Assembly: GCA_049366695.1 (NCBI GenBank)
Contig: JBMNCR010000054.1
Coordinates: 1-14,582, forward strand
Source of the DNA: JBMNCR01 sp049366695
Lineage (GTDB): Bacteria > Bacillota > Clostridia > Eubacteriales > Alkalibacteraceae
Reading direction: 5' to 3'
DNA: 14,582 nt
A program made the position numbers and the translations under genes. The number at the start of each line of letters is the position of its first letter. Positions within the stretch are counted from its first letter, which is position 1. Under the pieces are notes generated by a model. That model was given only the letters and a program-made list of their open reading frames with translations. It had not been told where the DNA came from and made no database searches. Shown in pieces: positions 1-7,908 of the stretch.

Positions 1-18
1 CTTCTATAATAAAAAAAC

Positions 19-1470
19 TTATTGTTTTCCTAAAGAAATAACTACTGTCACTTTGTCATTATCGGATATAATAGTATTTGCAGAAATTGATTGACTGATA
101 ACCTTACCTTTTTCTACTACTGCATCAGATGTCGAATCTTCTGGATTAATTAGTTCGCTATATTGATAATCAAATAAACACCTTAATCCCATTTCCTTTG
201 CAATTTCATTTACTTCATTTTCAGTTTTTGACGATAAATCAGGAACTACTATTTTCATCCCTTTTGAAATTACAACATTAATAGTTGTACCTGTTTCTAC
301 TATTTCATCATAAACCGATTGTTCTACAATTTTTCCATAAGTTCCTGATTCTCCATATTCTTCAGAAAATACAACTGTTATACTTCCATGGTTTTCGTTA
401 ACTGCATCTCTCCATTGCAGAATATCTAGTTTTGTTTTACCAATAAAACTCGATACATCGACTTTTCCTAGAGAATAATAAATAACTATTTCGTCACCAC
501 TGACGATTTTTTTTCCACTTGAGACACTTTGACTATATATTTTCCCTGAATTATAAGAATCACTATACCGTTCTCTTATTGTTAATGTAACATTATTTGA
601 CTTTGCCCATTCTTCTGCTTGAGTTTTTTCCATTGATGTAAAATTTGGTACTGTGATTGCCTCACCTTTAGATACTTTTACTGTTAATTCATCTGTTCGC
701 ATCATTTCTGTTTCTTTAGTTACACTTTGATAAACTACTAATCCCGAATTTACATATTCGTCAAAAACTTCTTCAATATTTATTGATACGTCATTTTCAC
801 TTCCCCAAGTAATTACTTGAGCCACTTGACCGTTGGAAAAATCTGGTACAGTTACAGTTTCTGATAACTCTTCTGCTCCATCAGAAATGCTAATTGTTAC
901 TCTGCTTTTTCTCTTAAAATCATCTTCAGTACCATCCAATAGTTCATAACTAATCACGCTATCTTTTTCAACTAAATCACTATATTCTGTTTCAATTTTT
1001 GCCCCCGATAGCTTATTCTCCTCTATCCAACTTTCGATTTCACTAGCAGTCATTGTTTCTATTTCTGGAAATTCTATGCTTTCATCTCCATCTGGTCCTA
1101 AAGATACTGTAATTGTCATTGAAGAATTTTTCTTAATTTTTTTATCTGATTCTTCTTCTTGAGATATTAACATATCTTCCTCTACATCAAAATCGTATAT
1201 ATCATTTATTACGAGATTAATACTATTCTTTTGAGCCCATTCATATGCTTCATTTATATCCCATCCCGTCATATCCGGGACAGTTACTCGACTAGTAATA
1301 TACATGATTGAAGATACTGCTATAATTAACACAACTAATGCCACACCTATGCCTATATATTTTTTCTTTGTTATATTGGGATCTACATTTTCAAAACTTT
1401 CTTCACTAAAGCTCTCTGGTTTTTCACTATCCATCGCTATAGACTCTAAGAAACTTTTTTTATCTGACAT
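19..1470 (-). CDS. Membrane-anchored protein with six PASTA repeats, no kinase domain
   Basis: The protein has 483 residues: an acidic, Ser/Glu-rich cytoplasmic tail (about 1-37), one membrane segment (about 38-59, preceded by KKK), then an extracellular part made almost entirely of PASTA repeats. I count six, at about 62-126, 132-198, 206-269, 272-336, 337-404 and 407-482. Most begin V-P-D/N-[FLM] and several carry the G-x-V-x-x-Q-S turn; repeat 5 is the most degenerate at its start. PASTA repeats normally form the extracellular part of Ser/Thr kinases (PknB/StkP) and of some penicillin-binding proteins, where they bind muropeptides or regulate activity. Here there is no kinase or transpeptidase domain. 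It is the last gene of an operon with an ABC ATPase and permease (61 bp after the ATPase stop). The start is supported by AAGGGAG about 11 nt upstream. A role as wall-sensing partner of the transporter is inference. Confidence 0.88.
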   Translation of the reverse strand: MSDKKSFLESIAMDSEKPESFSEESFENVDPNITKKKYIGIGVALVVLIIAVSSIMYITSRVTVPDMTGWDINEAYEWAQKNSINLVINDIYDFDVEEDMLISQEEESDKKIKKNSSMTITVSLGPDGDESIEFPEIETMTASEIESWIEENKLSGAKIETEYSDLVEKDSVISYELLDGTEDDFKRKSRVTISISDGAEELSETVTVPDFSNGQVAQVITWGSENDVSINIEEVFDEYVNSGLVVYQSVTKETEMMRTDELTVKVSKGEAITVPNFTSMEKTQAEEWAKSNNVTLTIRERYSDSYNSGKIYSQSVSSGKKIVSGDEIVIYYSLGKVDVSSFIGKTKLDILQWRDAVNENHGSITVVFSEEYGESGTYGKIVEQSVYDEIVETGTTINVVISKGMKIVVPDLSSKTENEVNEIAKEMGLRCLFDYQYSELINPEDSTSDAVVEKGKVISQSISANTIISDNDKVTVVISLGKQ

Positions 1471-1531
1471 TCTCTATTCAACTCCCTTATTTTTTGTCAA
1501 AGTAATTTAATTTTTTCTATATAATATTTAA

Positions 1532-2215
1532 TTACATTTCTTCCTCGAATAACTTTCCATCCTTTAGTCTTAACTTTATATCACTCTGGCTTGCCACATC
1601 ATCGGAATGAGTAACTAAAATAATTGTTTTATCATATTCATGTGCTAAAGTTGTAAACAGTCCAATAACTTCTTTTTCTGTAGCTGTATCTAATGCCCCA
1701 GTAGGCTCATCACCTAATATTAAATCGACATCTGTTGATAGTGCTCGAGCAACAGCTACACGTTGTTGTTCTCCACCTGATAATGTTGTAACCCTTCTAT
1801 CTGCTTTTGTCTTAACAATTCCTACTTTTTCTAAAATACTATATGCAATTTTTCTCATATCACCAGGTACTTTTTTATCCATAATCATCATATCTGATTC
1901 CACATTTTCAACCCCAGTAAGATAATCCATTAAATTATACTTTTGGAATATTATCGCTATTTTATTACGTCGAAATTTTGTAAAACCGAGTTTCTTAATA
2001 TCTTCTCCTTCATATATAACATTTCCTTTCTCTGGATTATCTAGTGCACATGCTATAGCAAGCAATGTAGATTTTCCACTACCTGAAGGTCCCAATATGG
2101 TATAGAATTTACCTCGCTCGAAGTCATAACTTAAATCTTTTAAAATTACACGTTTTTTGCCACCATCTACATATCCATAATTTATATTTTTCAATTGGAA
2201 TATTAATTCACTCAT
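1532..2215 (-). CDS. ABC transporter ATP-binding protein, MacB/LolD type
   Basis: This is a 227-residue cytoplasmic ATPase of the usual length for the MacB/LolD/FtsE class. It has a complete set of motifs: Walker A GPSGSGKS at 42-49, Q-loop Gln91, signature LSGGEQQR at 145-152, Walker B with LILGDEP ending near 171, D-loop GALD at 173-176 and switch His203 in VTHSDD. All catalytic positions appear intact, so the protein should hydrolyse ATP. It starts 16 bp after the stop of the FtsX-like permease gene with a strong AAAGGAGG site, so the two are co-transcribed and almost certainly form one transporter. Members of this class usually drive mechanotransmission or export from the outer face of the membrane rather than classical uptake. 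The substrate cannot be inferred. Confidence 0.95.
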   Translation of the reverse strand: MSELIFQLKNINYGYVDGGKKRVILKDLSYDFERGKFYTILGPSGSGKSTLLAIACALDNPEKGNVIYEGEDIKKLGFTKFRRNKIAIIFQKYNLMDYLTGVENVESDMMIMDKKVPGDMRKIAYSILEKVGIVKTKADRRVTTLSGGEQQRVAVARALSTDVDLILGDEPTGALDTATEKEVIGLFTTLAHEYDKTIILVTHSDDVASQSDIKLRLKDGKLFEEEM

Positions 2216-2231
2216 ACATAAACCTCCTTTA

Positions 2232-3608
2232 TTAATAATCTTGTAAAATTTTCTTTGGATTGTAACTCATAATAATAGATAATGGTATGGTTGAACCTAT
2301 AAGTACCAACCCCATACTAACAAATAATAGATTAATCATTACAGATGAACTAATTGATACGTTAAATTCATCAGCTACATTATCCATACTAACATCACCG
2401 TAAACAGATGTGGTATTTGCCGATCTTTGTCCTCTCATTTGAAACATGCCTGCATCGCTGCTGCTTTCAGCAACCAATTGATTTTCGACTATCCAATTAC
2501 TTACTTGATTTGAAGCTATATTACTTGTACCTACTGATAAAACAAATGCTATTACCGCTACTACAACCATTTCTAGGATGAATTGACTAACAATTTTAAC
2601 TTTTCCTTCACCGCTGGATAATAATAACCCTATTTCATATTTTCTATCTCTAACAAAAATTGTAACGATAGCTAGTATTATTGCTGCTCCTGCAATAAAT
2701 ACAACCCAAATCAATATTGTGGCTATTAATGAAATTAAATCTAAAGGAGCTGTTAATTCTTCATATGTATCATCATTAGAATATAGAGTATGATACTCAG
2801 ATGTTAATAACGGAGACACTTCTTCTTTAAATTGTTCAACATTCATTGGATCATCGAGAAGATAAATAATAGTTGCAGTTGTAGCATCACTTCCACTTGT
2901 GCCATTTATCTCATTAGTAACAGCCAAAGAAGCAAACAATGTATTTGCACTATAGTCTTCTTCTATAGCTTCATAGATACCAATTATTTCAAAATCTTCT
3001 ACAAAAGTGCTAGTCTCTGTATCTGTATCATTAAATCGATTATTCATATTAGCTTTTTCAAGGCTTACGGTATCACCAATACGCAAATTATTTTCATTTG
3101 CTAAATCCTCTGAAATTAAAACTACATAATCTCCATTTTCCAAATTATCTTCAGATAACATTTCCCCTTCAACTAAAGTGACGCTTTCTTGTTCAAAATC
3201 TAAAGGAGTTGTTTTATTAGATCCACTCAACGTAAAATCACTAGCACTTCTTATAAATCCTCCACCAGATTCTTGAGTTTCTACTGGTTCCATATTTTCT
3301 GAGCTAACATTTGAATTTTCTGTAATAAAATAAGTATCGACATATTTATTCTCACCTATTTTTTCAGCAACATCTATTGACAATTCTGGTGGTCTTTCCC
3401 CATTAACCATTGCTGATGTGTAATCCATCTGATATTCAACAGCCGCCCCTATTTGATATCTTATATAATCCTTCGATTCATCAATGCTATTTTGAATTAT
3501 AAATCCTGTAAATACTAAATTAAAAACAATCACCAGTATAGTGAATAGCATTACTGTTTTTACCGGGCGACGAATCAAACTTTTAATACCATGTTTTAAC
3601 AATCTCAT
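2232..3608 (-). CDS. FtsX-like/MacB-type ABC transporter permease
   Basis: The protein has 458 residues with the four-helix MacB/FtsX topology: TM1 about 17-39, a large extracytoplasmic domain about 40-288, TM2 about 291-318, TM3 about 343-361 and TM4 about 423-447. The charged cytoplasmic stretch between TM2 and TM3 (320-340, RDRKYEIGLLLSSGEGK) is the coupling region that contacts the ATPase in this family. The C-terminus (PKKIL) is also family-typical. The extracytoplasmic domain is acidic and rich in Ser, Thr, Asn and Glu. There is an unusually long second outer loop between TM3 and TM4 (about 362-420). AGGAGG lies about 7 nt upstream of this ATG and fixes the start. It is the first gene of the operon with the ATPase and the PASTA protein. 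It lacks the ten-helix layout of BceB-type bacitracin permeases. Confidence 0.92.
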   Translation of the reverse strand: MRLLKHGIKSLIRRPVKTVMLFTILVIVFNLVFTGFIIQNSIDESKDYIRYQIGAAVEYQMDYTSAMVNGERPPELSIDVAEKIGENKYVDTYFITENSNVSSENMEPVETQESGGGFIRSASDFTLSGSNKTTPLDFEQESVTLVEGEMLSEDNLENGDYVVLISEDLANENNLRIGDTVSLEKANMNNRFNDTDTETSTFVEDFEIIGIYEAIEEDYSANTLFASLAVTNEINGTSGSDATTATIIYLLDDPMNVEQFKEEVSPLLTSEYHTLYSNDDTYEELTAPLDLISLIATILIWVVFIAGAAIILAIVTIFVRDRKYEIGLLLSSGEGKVKIVSQFILEMVVVAVIAFVLSVGTSNIASNQVSNWIVENQLVAESSSDAGMFQMRGQRSANTTSVYGDVSMDNVADEFNVSISSSVMINLLFVSMGLVLIGSTIPLSIIMSYNPKKILQDY

Positions 3609-3633
3609 ACTTAACCTCCTAGTTTCTTAATAA

Positions 3634-3661
3634 ATATTAAAGATTACTTAAGCATTCTCAA
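3634..3661 (-). promoter_or_regulatory. Possible promoter of the permease-ATPase-PASTA operon
   Basis: Read on the minus strand, TTGAGA (3656-3661) and TAATAT (3634-3639) are separated by 16 bp and lie just upstream of the AGGAGG of the permease gene. The region is very AT-rich and other -10-like sequences occur farther upstream (around 3675-3700), so this assignment is tentative. Confidence 0.3.
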
Positions 3662-3863
3662 TATAATATAAGAAGCTTAATTATTCCTTAAAATATAATA
3701 AATGCTACCGATTTTATTTTTTATAATACCACCTACCTAATTACCACGATGGCATGAGCAGTTGTTGAAATCAAAATATTATTTAGGGTATATAGGCGTA
3801 TTATGAAACTAAGTATTGCATTATTTTTTCACGCGATTGCCCTGACCACCTCATAATCTCAAC

Positions 3864-3891
3864 TTGATGAAAATTGTAGATATGATAAAAT
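3864..3891 (+). promoter_or_regulatory. Predicted sigma-A promoter of the glycosyltransferase gene
   Basis: TTGATG (3864-3869) and TAAAAT (3886-3891) are 16 bp apart, with a TG one base before the -10 (extended -10). This predicts a transcript starting near 3898 and a leader of about 90 nt before the ATG at 3991. The rest of the 3609-3990 intergenic region shows no gene that I can support. Confidence 0.55.
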
Positions 3892-3990
3892 AGAGCACTA
3901 AGAGATCTTTTTGAAATTAATTAATAAAATGAAACAAGCAATGAATACTATTGAAATTGGCAAGTATAGAATACTACAGAGGAGTACATC

Positions 3991-5106
3991 ATGACAAAGA
4001 ATATATTAATAATTGAACCATTTTTTTCTGGATCCCATGCATCTTGGGCTAAACAATATAAAAAATACAGCTCACATAATATTAAAATACTAAGTATGAA
4101 AGGACAATTTTGGAAATGGAGAATGTATGGTGGAGCTGTTACCTTAGCTGAAGAATTTATGTCTTTAGATTTTGATCCAGATATTATTTTAGCCACTGAT
4201 ATGATAGATTTAACGACCTTTATTTCACTAATTAGAAAAAAAATAAAACCTTCTGTCTCTATAGCAGTATATTTCCATGAAAATCAATTGACCTATCCAT
4301 GGAAAGCAAATAGTAAAGATAAAGAGCTTCAAAGAGATATTAATTTTGGGTTTATGAATTATACAACTGCTTTAGCTTCTGATCACGTATTTTTCAACTC
4401 TCATTACAATATGAATTCTTTTTATATTGCCTTAGAAAATCTTCTTAAAAAAATGCCTGATTATAAACACACAGGAATAATTGATTATCTTTATAAAAAG
4501 TCAGAAGTTCTGCCCATCGGTATTAACTTAAAAATAATTGATGAAGGCGACAAAAAAGTATATACAGAAGATTTACCCCTTATTCTTTGGAATCATAGAT
4601 GGGAATTCGATAAAAATCCCGAAGACTTTTTTAATGCTCTTTTTATATTAAAAAAAGAAGGTCTGCGATTTAAAGTTGCGATTCTAGGCGAATCATATAA
4701 AAATTCTCCAGCAATATTTAATGAAGCTTTTAAAATCCTAGATGCAGAAATTATAAAATCAGGGTGCCTTAGTGGTCACAATTATTTGTCATGGTTACTC
4801 GCTTCTGATATCCTTCCTGTAACATCTAACCATGACTTTTTTGGTATAAGTGTCATGGAAGCAGTGTATAGCGGTAGTTATCCCATTTTACCAAAACGTT
4901 TAACCTATCCAGATTTATATAATCTTGATGAGAACCCTGAAATATTCTATGAAAATTTTAATGAATTAGTTGATAAATTAAGATATGCAATAATCAATAT
5001 TAGTGTGATTAGAAAAAAGAGTTATAAAAAACTTGCCTCACCATATGACTGGACCAACTTAATAAATCGCTATGATGAGACAATTGGTAGTTTAAAAGCA
5101 AACTAA
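3991..5106 (+). CDS. GT4-type glycosyltransferase, tRNA-queuosine mannosyltransferase-like (GTDC1/DUF3524)
   Basis: This 371-residue soluble protein matches the GTDC1/DUF3524 family. The N-terminal Rossmann half begins ILIIEPFFSGSH (5-16) and has WKWR at 41-44, the family hallmark YFHENQLTYPW (94-104) and FNSHYNMNSF (135-144). The C-terminal GT4 half has LWNHRWEFDKNP (199-210) and the donor-binding segment HDFFGISVMEA (281-291), followed by YPILP and LTYP. These elements are recalled from the human enzyme, which adds mannose from GDP-mannose to the queuosine of tRNA(Asp). The same reaction here is an inference, because bacterial members are little studied. AGAGGAG sits 6 nt before the ATG. 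The gene stands alone on the plus strand and converges on the transporter gene downstream. It could instead be a glycosyltransferase for another acceptor. Confidence 0.85.
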   Translation: MTKNILIIEPFFSGSHASWAKQYKKYSSHNIKILSMKGQFWKWRMYGGAVTLAEEFMSLDFDPDIILATDMIDLTTFISLIRKKIKPSVSIAVYFHENQLTYPWKANSKDKELQRDINFGFMNYTTALASDHVFFNSHYNMNSFYIALENLLKKMPDYKHTGIIDYLYKKSEVLPIGINLKIIDEGDKKVYTEDLPLILWNHRWEFDKNPEDFFNALFILKKEGLRFKVAILGESYKNSPAIFNEAFKILDAEIIKSGCLSGHNYLSWLLASDILPVTSNHDFFGISVMEAVYSGSYPILPKRLTYPDLYNLDENPEIFYENFNELVDKLRYAIINISVIRKKSYKKLASPYDWTNLINRYDETIGSLKAN

Positions 5107-5131
5107 TCCATTTTATTAACTATTAACAGAA

Positions 5132-7246
5132 TCAAACTAATGCATTTTCTAAACCCGAATCTTCTATTAATAAGATACTAGCAGGAACCATATCGATAAT
5201 TTCTTCAATTTGTTCAAAAGATTCAGGCATACCAATAATATTTAAATCCGTAGATTGCGTTTTAATTGCATCATAGAAACTACCTACTTTAACACAAATG
5301 TTTGTATCAATTGGTAATCTTGCATGTTCCACAAATCGTGACAAGTCTTCTTCTATCTGTTTTATTTCCGAGATACTATCCACTACTCTGCATAGGGTTA
5401 ATCTTCCATGCCAATTTTTCATTATCTGAATAGAGCATAAAACTCCTAAGTTATAATTTGTACTTTTATCACGCAACCATAAGTGAATATCCTTTTCTTG
5501 TCCAAAACCATACTTATTGTGGGCATGTAAACATAATATTCCCAAATTTTGTTTAATGTCTTCCAAACTAATCAATACATCTTTAAGTTTCTTTCTTTTT
5601 TCTAAATCTTCACTAATGGTTAAAAATATTGTGTTTGGCGGAAGAAATACATTTACTAAACTTTGTAATATAATACTTAAATTTTGATTGTAATTACCAC
5701 TACGTATAAAAATCTGCTGAGCAAATAAATTTTCTTTTTTTAATGGTTCCATTACTTCATTTATACTTTCTTTTTCCTCTTCTTGATCATTATTTATGTC
5801 CTTGATAGTTAAGTAATAGACTCTACCTGAAGGGTATATTAAGTTTCTAATAAAACGTGATACTCTTTTAAAATCATGCGGATTTTCAATGGGAATAACA
5901 ATCGAAGGCTTCCACAATCTTGGATGATAGGGCATGGACATAGATTTTTGGGCAGCCCACTCTGCTAAAGATATAAATACTCCTCCTCTAACGTCTCCCC
6001 AAGGAGATACTAAATCTTTTCTTTTTAAAATATAGTAGATAATAATAACTATAAAAAAAGTAACTATGGTAAACACTTTATTAATAAGTATCATTGTAAA
6101 TAAACATCCAATTAGCCCAACTATGGGAATAAATATCGATATGCGAAATCGCGGACGATAACTCATTACTCCTATTGCTTGCTCTATCAAAACAACGACA
6201 TTTATCATACAATATGTAGTTAAAAAGAATAATGTTAATAATTCAGCTAAACCGTCTAAATTACTTGCTAATAGCACACCCAAAGATAGTAATGATGAAA
6301 CAATAATTGCGTTGCGCGGTTCATTATTTGAAGCCTTTGACGCAAAGAATTTTGAAAATGGAACTGATCTATTCTGTGCTAATGCAGCTAAAGTTCTAGG
6401 CGCACTTACTAAAGTAGACAAAGCGGATGATATTACAGCACCCATGATACCAGCGATAATTAAAAACTTGTATTTTCCTAATTGCAAAATTATTGCATTG
6501 TCAGAAAGTAATAATTCTACAGGAGCTTGTTTTGAGAACCATATTGCAACAAAAATATATACTATAAACCCTGTAAATACAGCTCCTAATGTTCCATTAA
6601 TAATACTCTTCCTAGGATTTTTTAGTTCACCTGACATTGTAACTCCTGCTAAGACACCAGTAACTGCGGGGAAAAATATTGCAAAACTTTCCCAGAATCC
6701 ACTTTGTTGAAACTCTCCAATCAATACTGGGCTTCCTGGATTGATTGAAGGTCCAAGTATAAATGACACAATAGAAAGACATACTGCAATTACAATAAGA
6801 TATTGTATTCTAAAAGCTAATCTAGCACTTATCACTGATAAAATAGTTAAAATTCCCCAAAGAATGAATCCAACCAACCAAGTAGGATGTTCAAAAAAAG
6901 AAGACCATAATTCAGTAAAACCTGTAATATAAAAAGCAACGGATATAGCTTGTGAGAAATAAAGAGGAATTCCTATCGCTCCACCTATTTCTAATCCTAA
7001 CGACCTAGATACAATCGCATATGCTCCTCCGGCATCAATTTCTATATTTGTTAACATTGAAGACATGGATAAAGATGTCGCTATTGTAATAATGTGCGCT
7101 AAAATAATAATAGCTAAAGCACCTACAATACCGGTATTCCCAACTACCCAACCTAAACGCATAAACATAATAACCCCTAGTATTGTTAAAATAGTTGGAG
7201 TGAAAACACCTTCAAACGTACCTAGCCCTTTACGTTTATCTTCCAT
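5132..7246 (-). CDS. Cation-chloride cotransporter family (SLC12-like) permease
   Basis: The protein has 704 residues: a 12-helix APC-fold transporter (about 10-408) followed by a roughly 290-residue cytoplasmic alpha/beta domain, the layout of the cation-chloride cotransporter family (TC 2.A.30). Recognisable family segments are GTFEGVFTP (9-17), GGAYAIVSRSLG (73-84), VAFYITGF (103-110), FFPAVTGVLAGVTMSGELK (191-209) and SSALSTLVSAP (273-283). The C-terminal domain opens with RLWKPSIVIPI (443-453). Compared from memory with NKCC1, the residues at the TM8 sodium site (Ala270, Ser273, Ser274) and part of the potassium site (Tyr106, Pro193, Thr196) are kept. It would be a secondary ion symporter in the cytoplasmic membrane. 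An amino-acid substrate cannot be excluded, since the fold is shared with APC permeases. It is monocistronic, with AAAGGAGG about 11 nt upstream of the start. Confidence 0.88.
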   Translation of the reverse strand: MEDKRKGLGTFEGVFTPTILTILGVIMFMRLGWVVGNTGIVGALAIIILAHIITIATSLSMSSMLTNIEIDAGGAYAIVSRSLGLEIGGAIGIPLYFSQAISVAFYITGFTELWSSFFEHPTWLVGFILWGILTILSVISARLAFRIQYLIVIAVCLSIVSFILGPSINPGSPVLIGEFQQSGFWESFAIFFPAVTGVLAGVTMSGELKNPRKSIINGTLGAVFTGFIVYIFVAIWFSKQAPVELLLSDNAIILQLGKYKFLIIAGIMGAVISSALSTLVSAPRTLAALAQNRSVPFSKFFASKASNNEPRNAIIVSSLLSLGVLLASNLDGLAELLTLFFLTTYCMINVVVLIEQAIGVMSYRPRFRISIFIPIVGLIGCLFTMILINKVFTIVTFFIVIIIYYILKRKDLVSPWGDVRGGVFISLAEWAAQKSMSMPYHPRLWKPSIVIPIENPHDFKRVSRFIRNLIYPSGRVYYLTIKDINNDQEEEKESINEVMEPLKKENLFAQQIFIRSGNYNQNLSIILQSLVNVFLPPNTIFLTISEDLEKRKKLKDVLISLEDIKQNLGILCLHAHNKYGFGQEKDIHLWLRDKSTNYNLGVLCSIQIMKNWHGRLTLCRVVDSISEIKQIEEDLSRFVEHARLPIDTNICVKVGSFYDAIKTQSTDLNIIGMPESFEQIEEIIDMVPASILLIEDSGLENALV

Positions 7247-7908
7247 TATATAATGTCCCTCCTTTTTTTCTTCTTAAACAGTAAATCCATTTCACAAATC
7301 TCGACTTACATATATTCACATATTACCATATTTATTTTTATATTGCTTTAATATTTTTTTATTTTATATACTCTCTGCTTTTTAGCAAAAATCAATTTTT
7401 GTAGATATTCACTTCTATTAACTGACTCAATCAATTAATAGGAGTATAGATTGTATACTTATTCATTTGTAATCAACTTGCAATTGTGCTTGCATATATG
7501 TATTATTCCATAATGTTTATTAACTACTTTATCATTCGGCAAGTGTTTAAGTAGCACCAAAGTAGCGGTTATTTTAAAGGACCCTATATAACATAGGAAC
7601 AGATTGAGTTGGATAGATTTTGTAAATAAAACCAGAATCTAAAAAAATATGACTTGGTTCATATAGTAGACAAAAAACTGTTCATGCAAAAATAATTGCG
7701 AGTAAAGTAATCGTATAACAGAAAATTAGTGAAATATTAAGTGAAAACTGTATTTCTTTGATTGGTATAGCTTAAAGGTAAAATTACGTCAACATATACT
7801 ATAATTACGTATCCTTTTTCGCCTTAAGCCATACCTCATTATTTTTCAGCTATTTAAAAGTATTAAATTTCACAATTATTACTTATAAATTACTATTATT
7901 AAAATATG
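7247..7908. other. Long AT-rich intergenic region without a recognisable gene
   Basis: These roughly 660 bases lie upstream of the transporter gene and downstream of the first demethylase, both on the minus strand. Apart from the transporter ribosome binding site (about 7258-7265) I find no open frame of useful length, no RNA gene and no recognisable transposase remnant. Stops occur densely in the frames I read. The one structured element is the inverted repeat at 7764-7835, listed separately. The transporter promoter should lie in the first part but cannot be picked out with confidence. Confidence 0.6.
7764..7835. repeat. Imperfect inverted repeat enclosing two AATTACGT copies
   Basis: GGTATAGCTTAAAGG (7764-7778) pairs with CCTTAAGCCATACC (7822-7835) with one mismatch and one bulged base, leaving a 43-nt interior. 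Inside are two exact direct copies of AATTACGT (7782-7789 and 7803-7810), 21 bp apart, about two helical turns. It lies 74 bp past the stop of the first demethylase. It could be a long-loop hairpin at the 3' end of that transcript, a protein-binding region, or a decayed mobile element end. No target-site duplication is evident. Confidence 0.45.

Noticed and set aside
2232..3608. BceAB-type antimicrobial peptide resistance transporter
   Set aside because: The permease has four membrane segments with a large loop after TM1, not the ten-helix BceB layout, and no two-component system is adjacent.
3948..4196. Minus-strand open frame of 82 codons over the glycosyltransferase start
   Set aside because: It overlaps the ribosome binding site and conserved N-terminal motifs of the glycosyltransferase and has no recognisable content.
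6312..6710. Plus-strand open frame of 132 codons within the transporter gene
   Set aside because: It is antisense to well-conserved transporter helices that carry clear family motifs, so it is a shadow frame.
7500..7850. Degenerate transposase or insertion sequence remnant
   Set aside because: The frames I read are full of stops and gave no recognisable transposase motif; one inverted repeat without target duplications is not enough.
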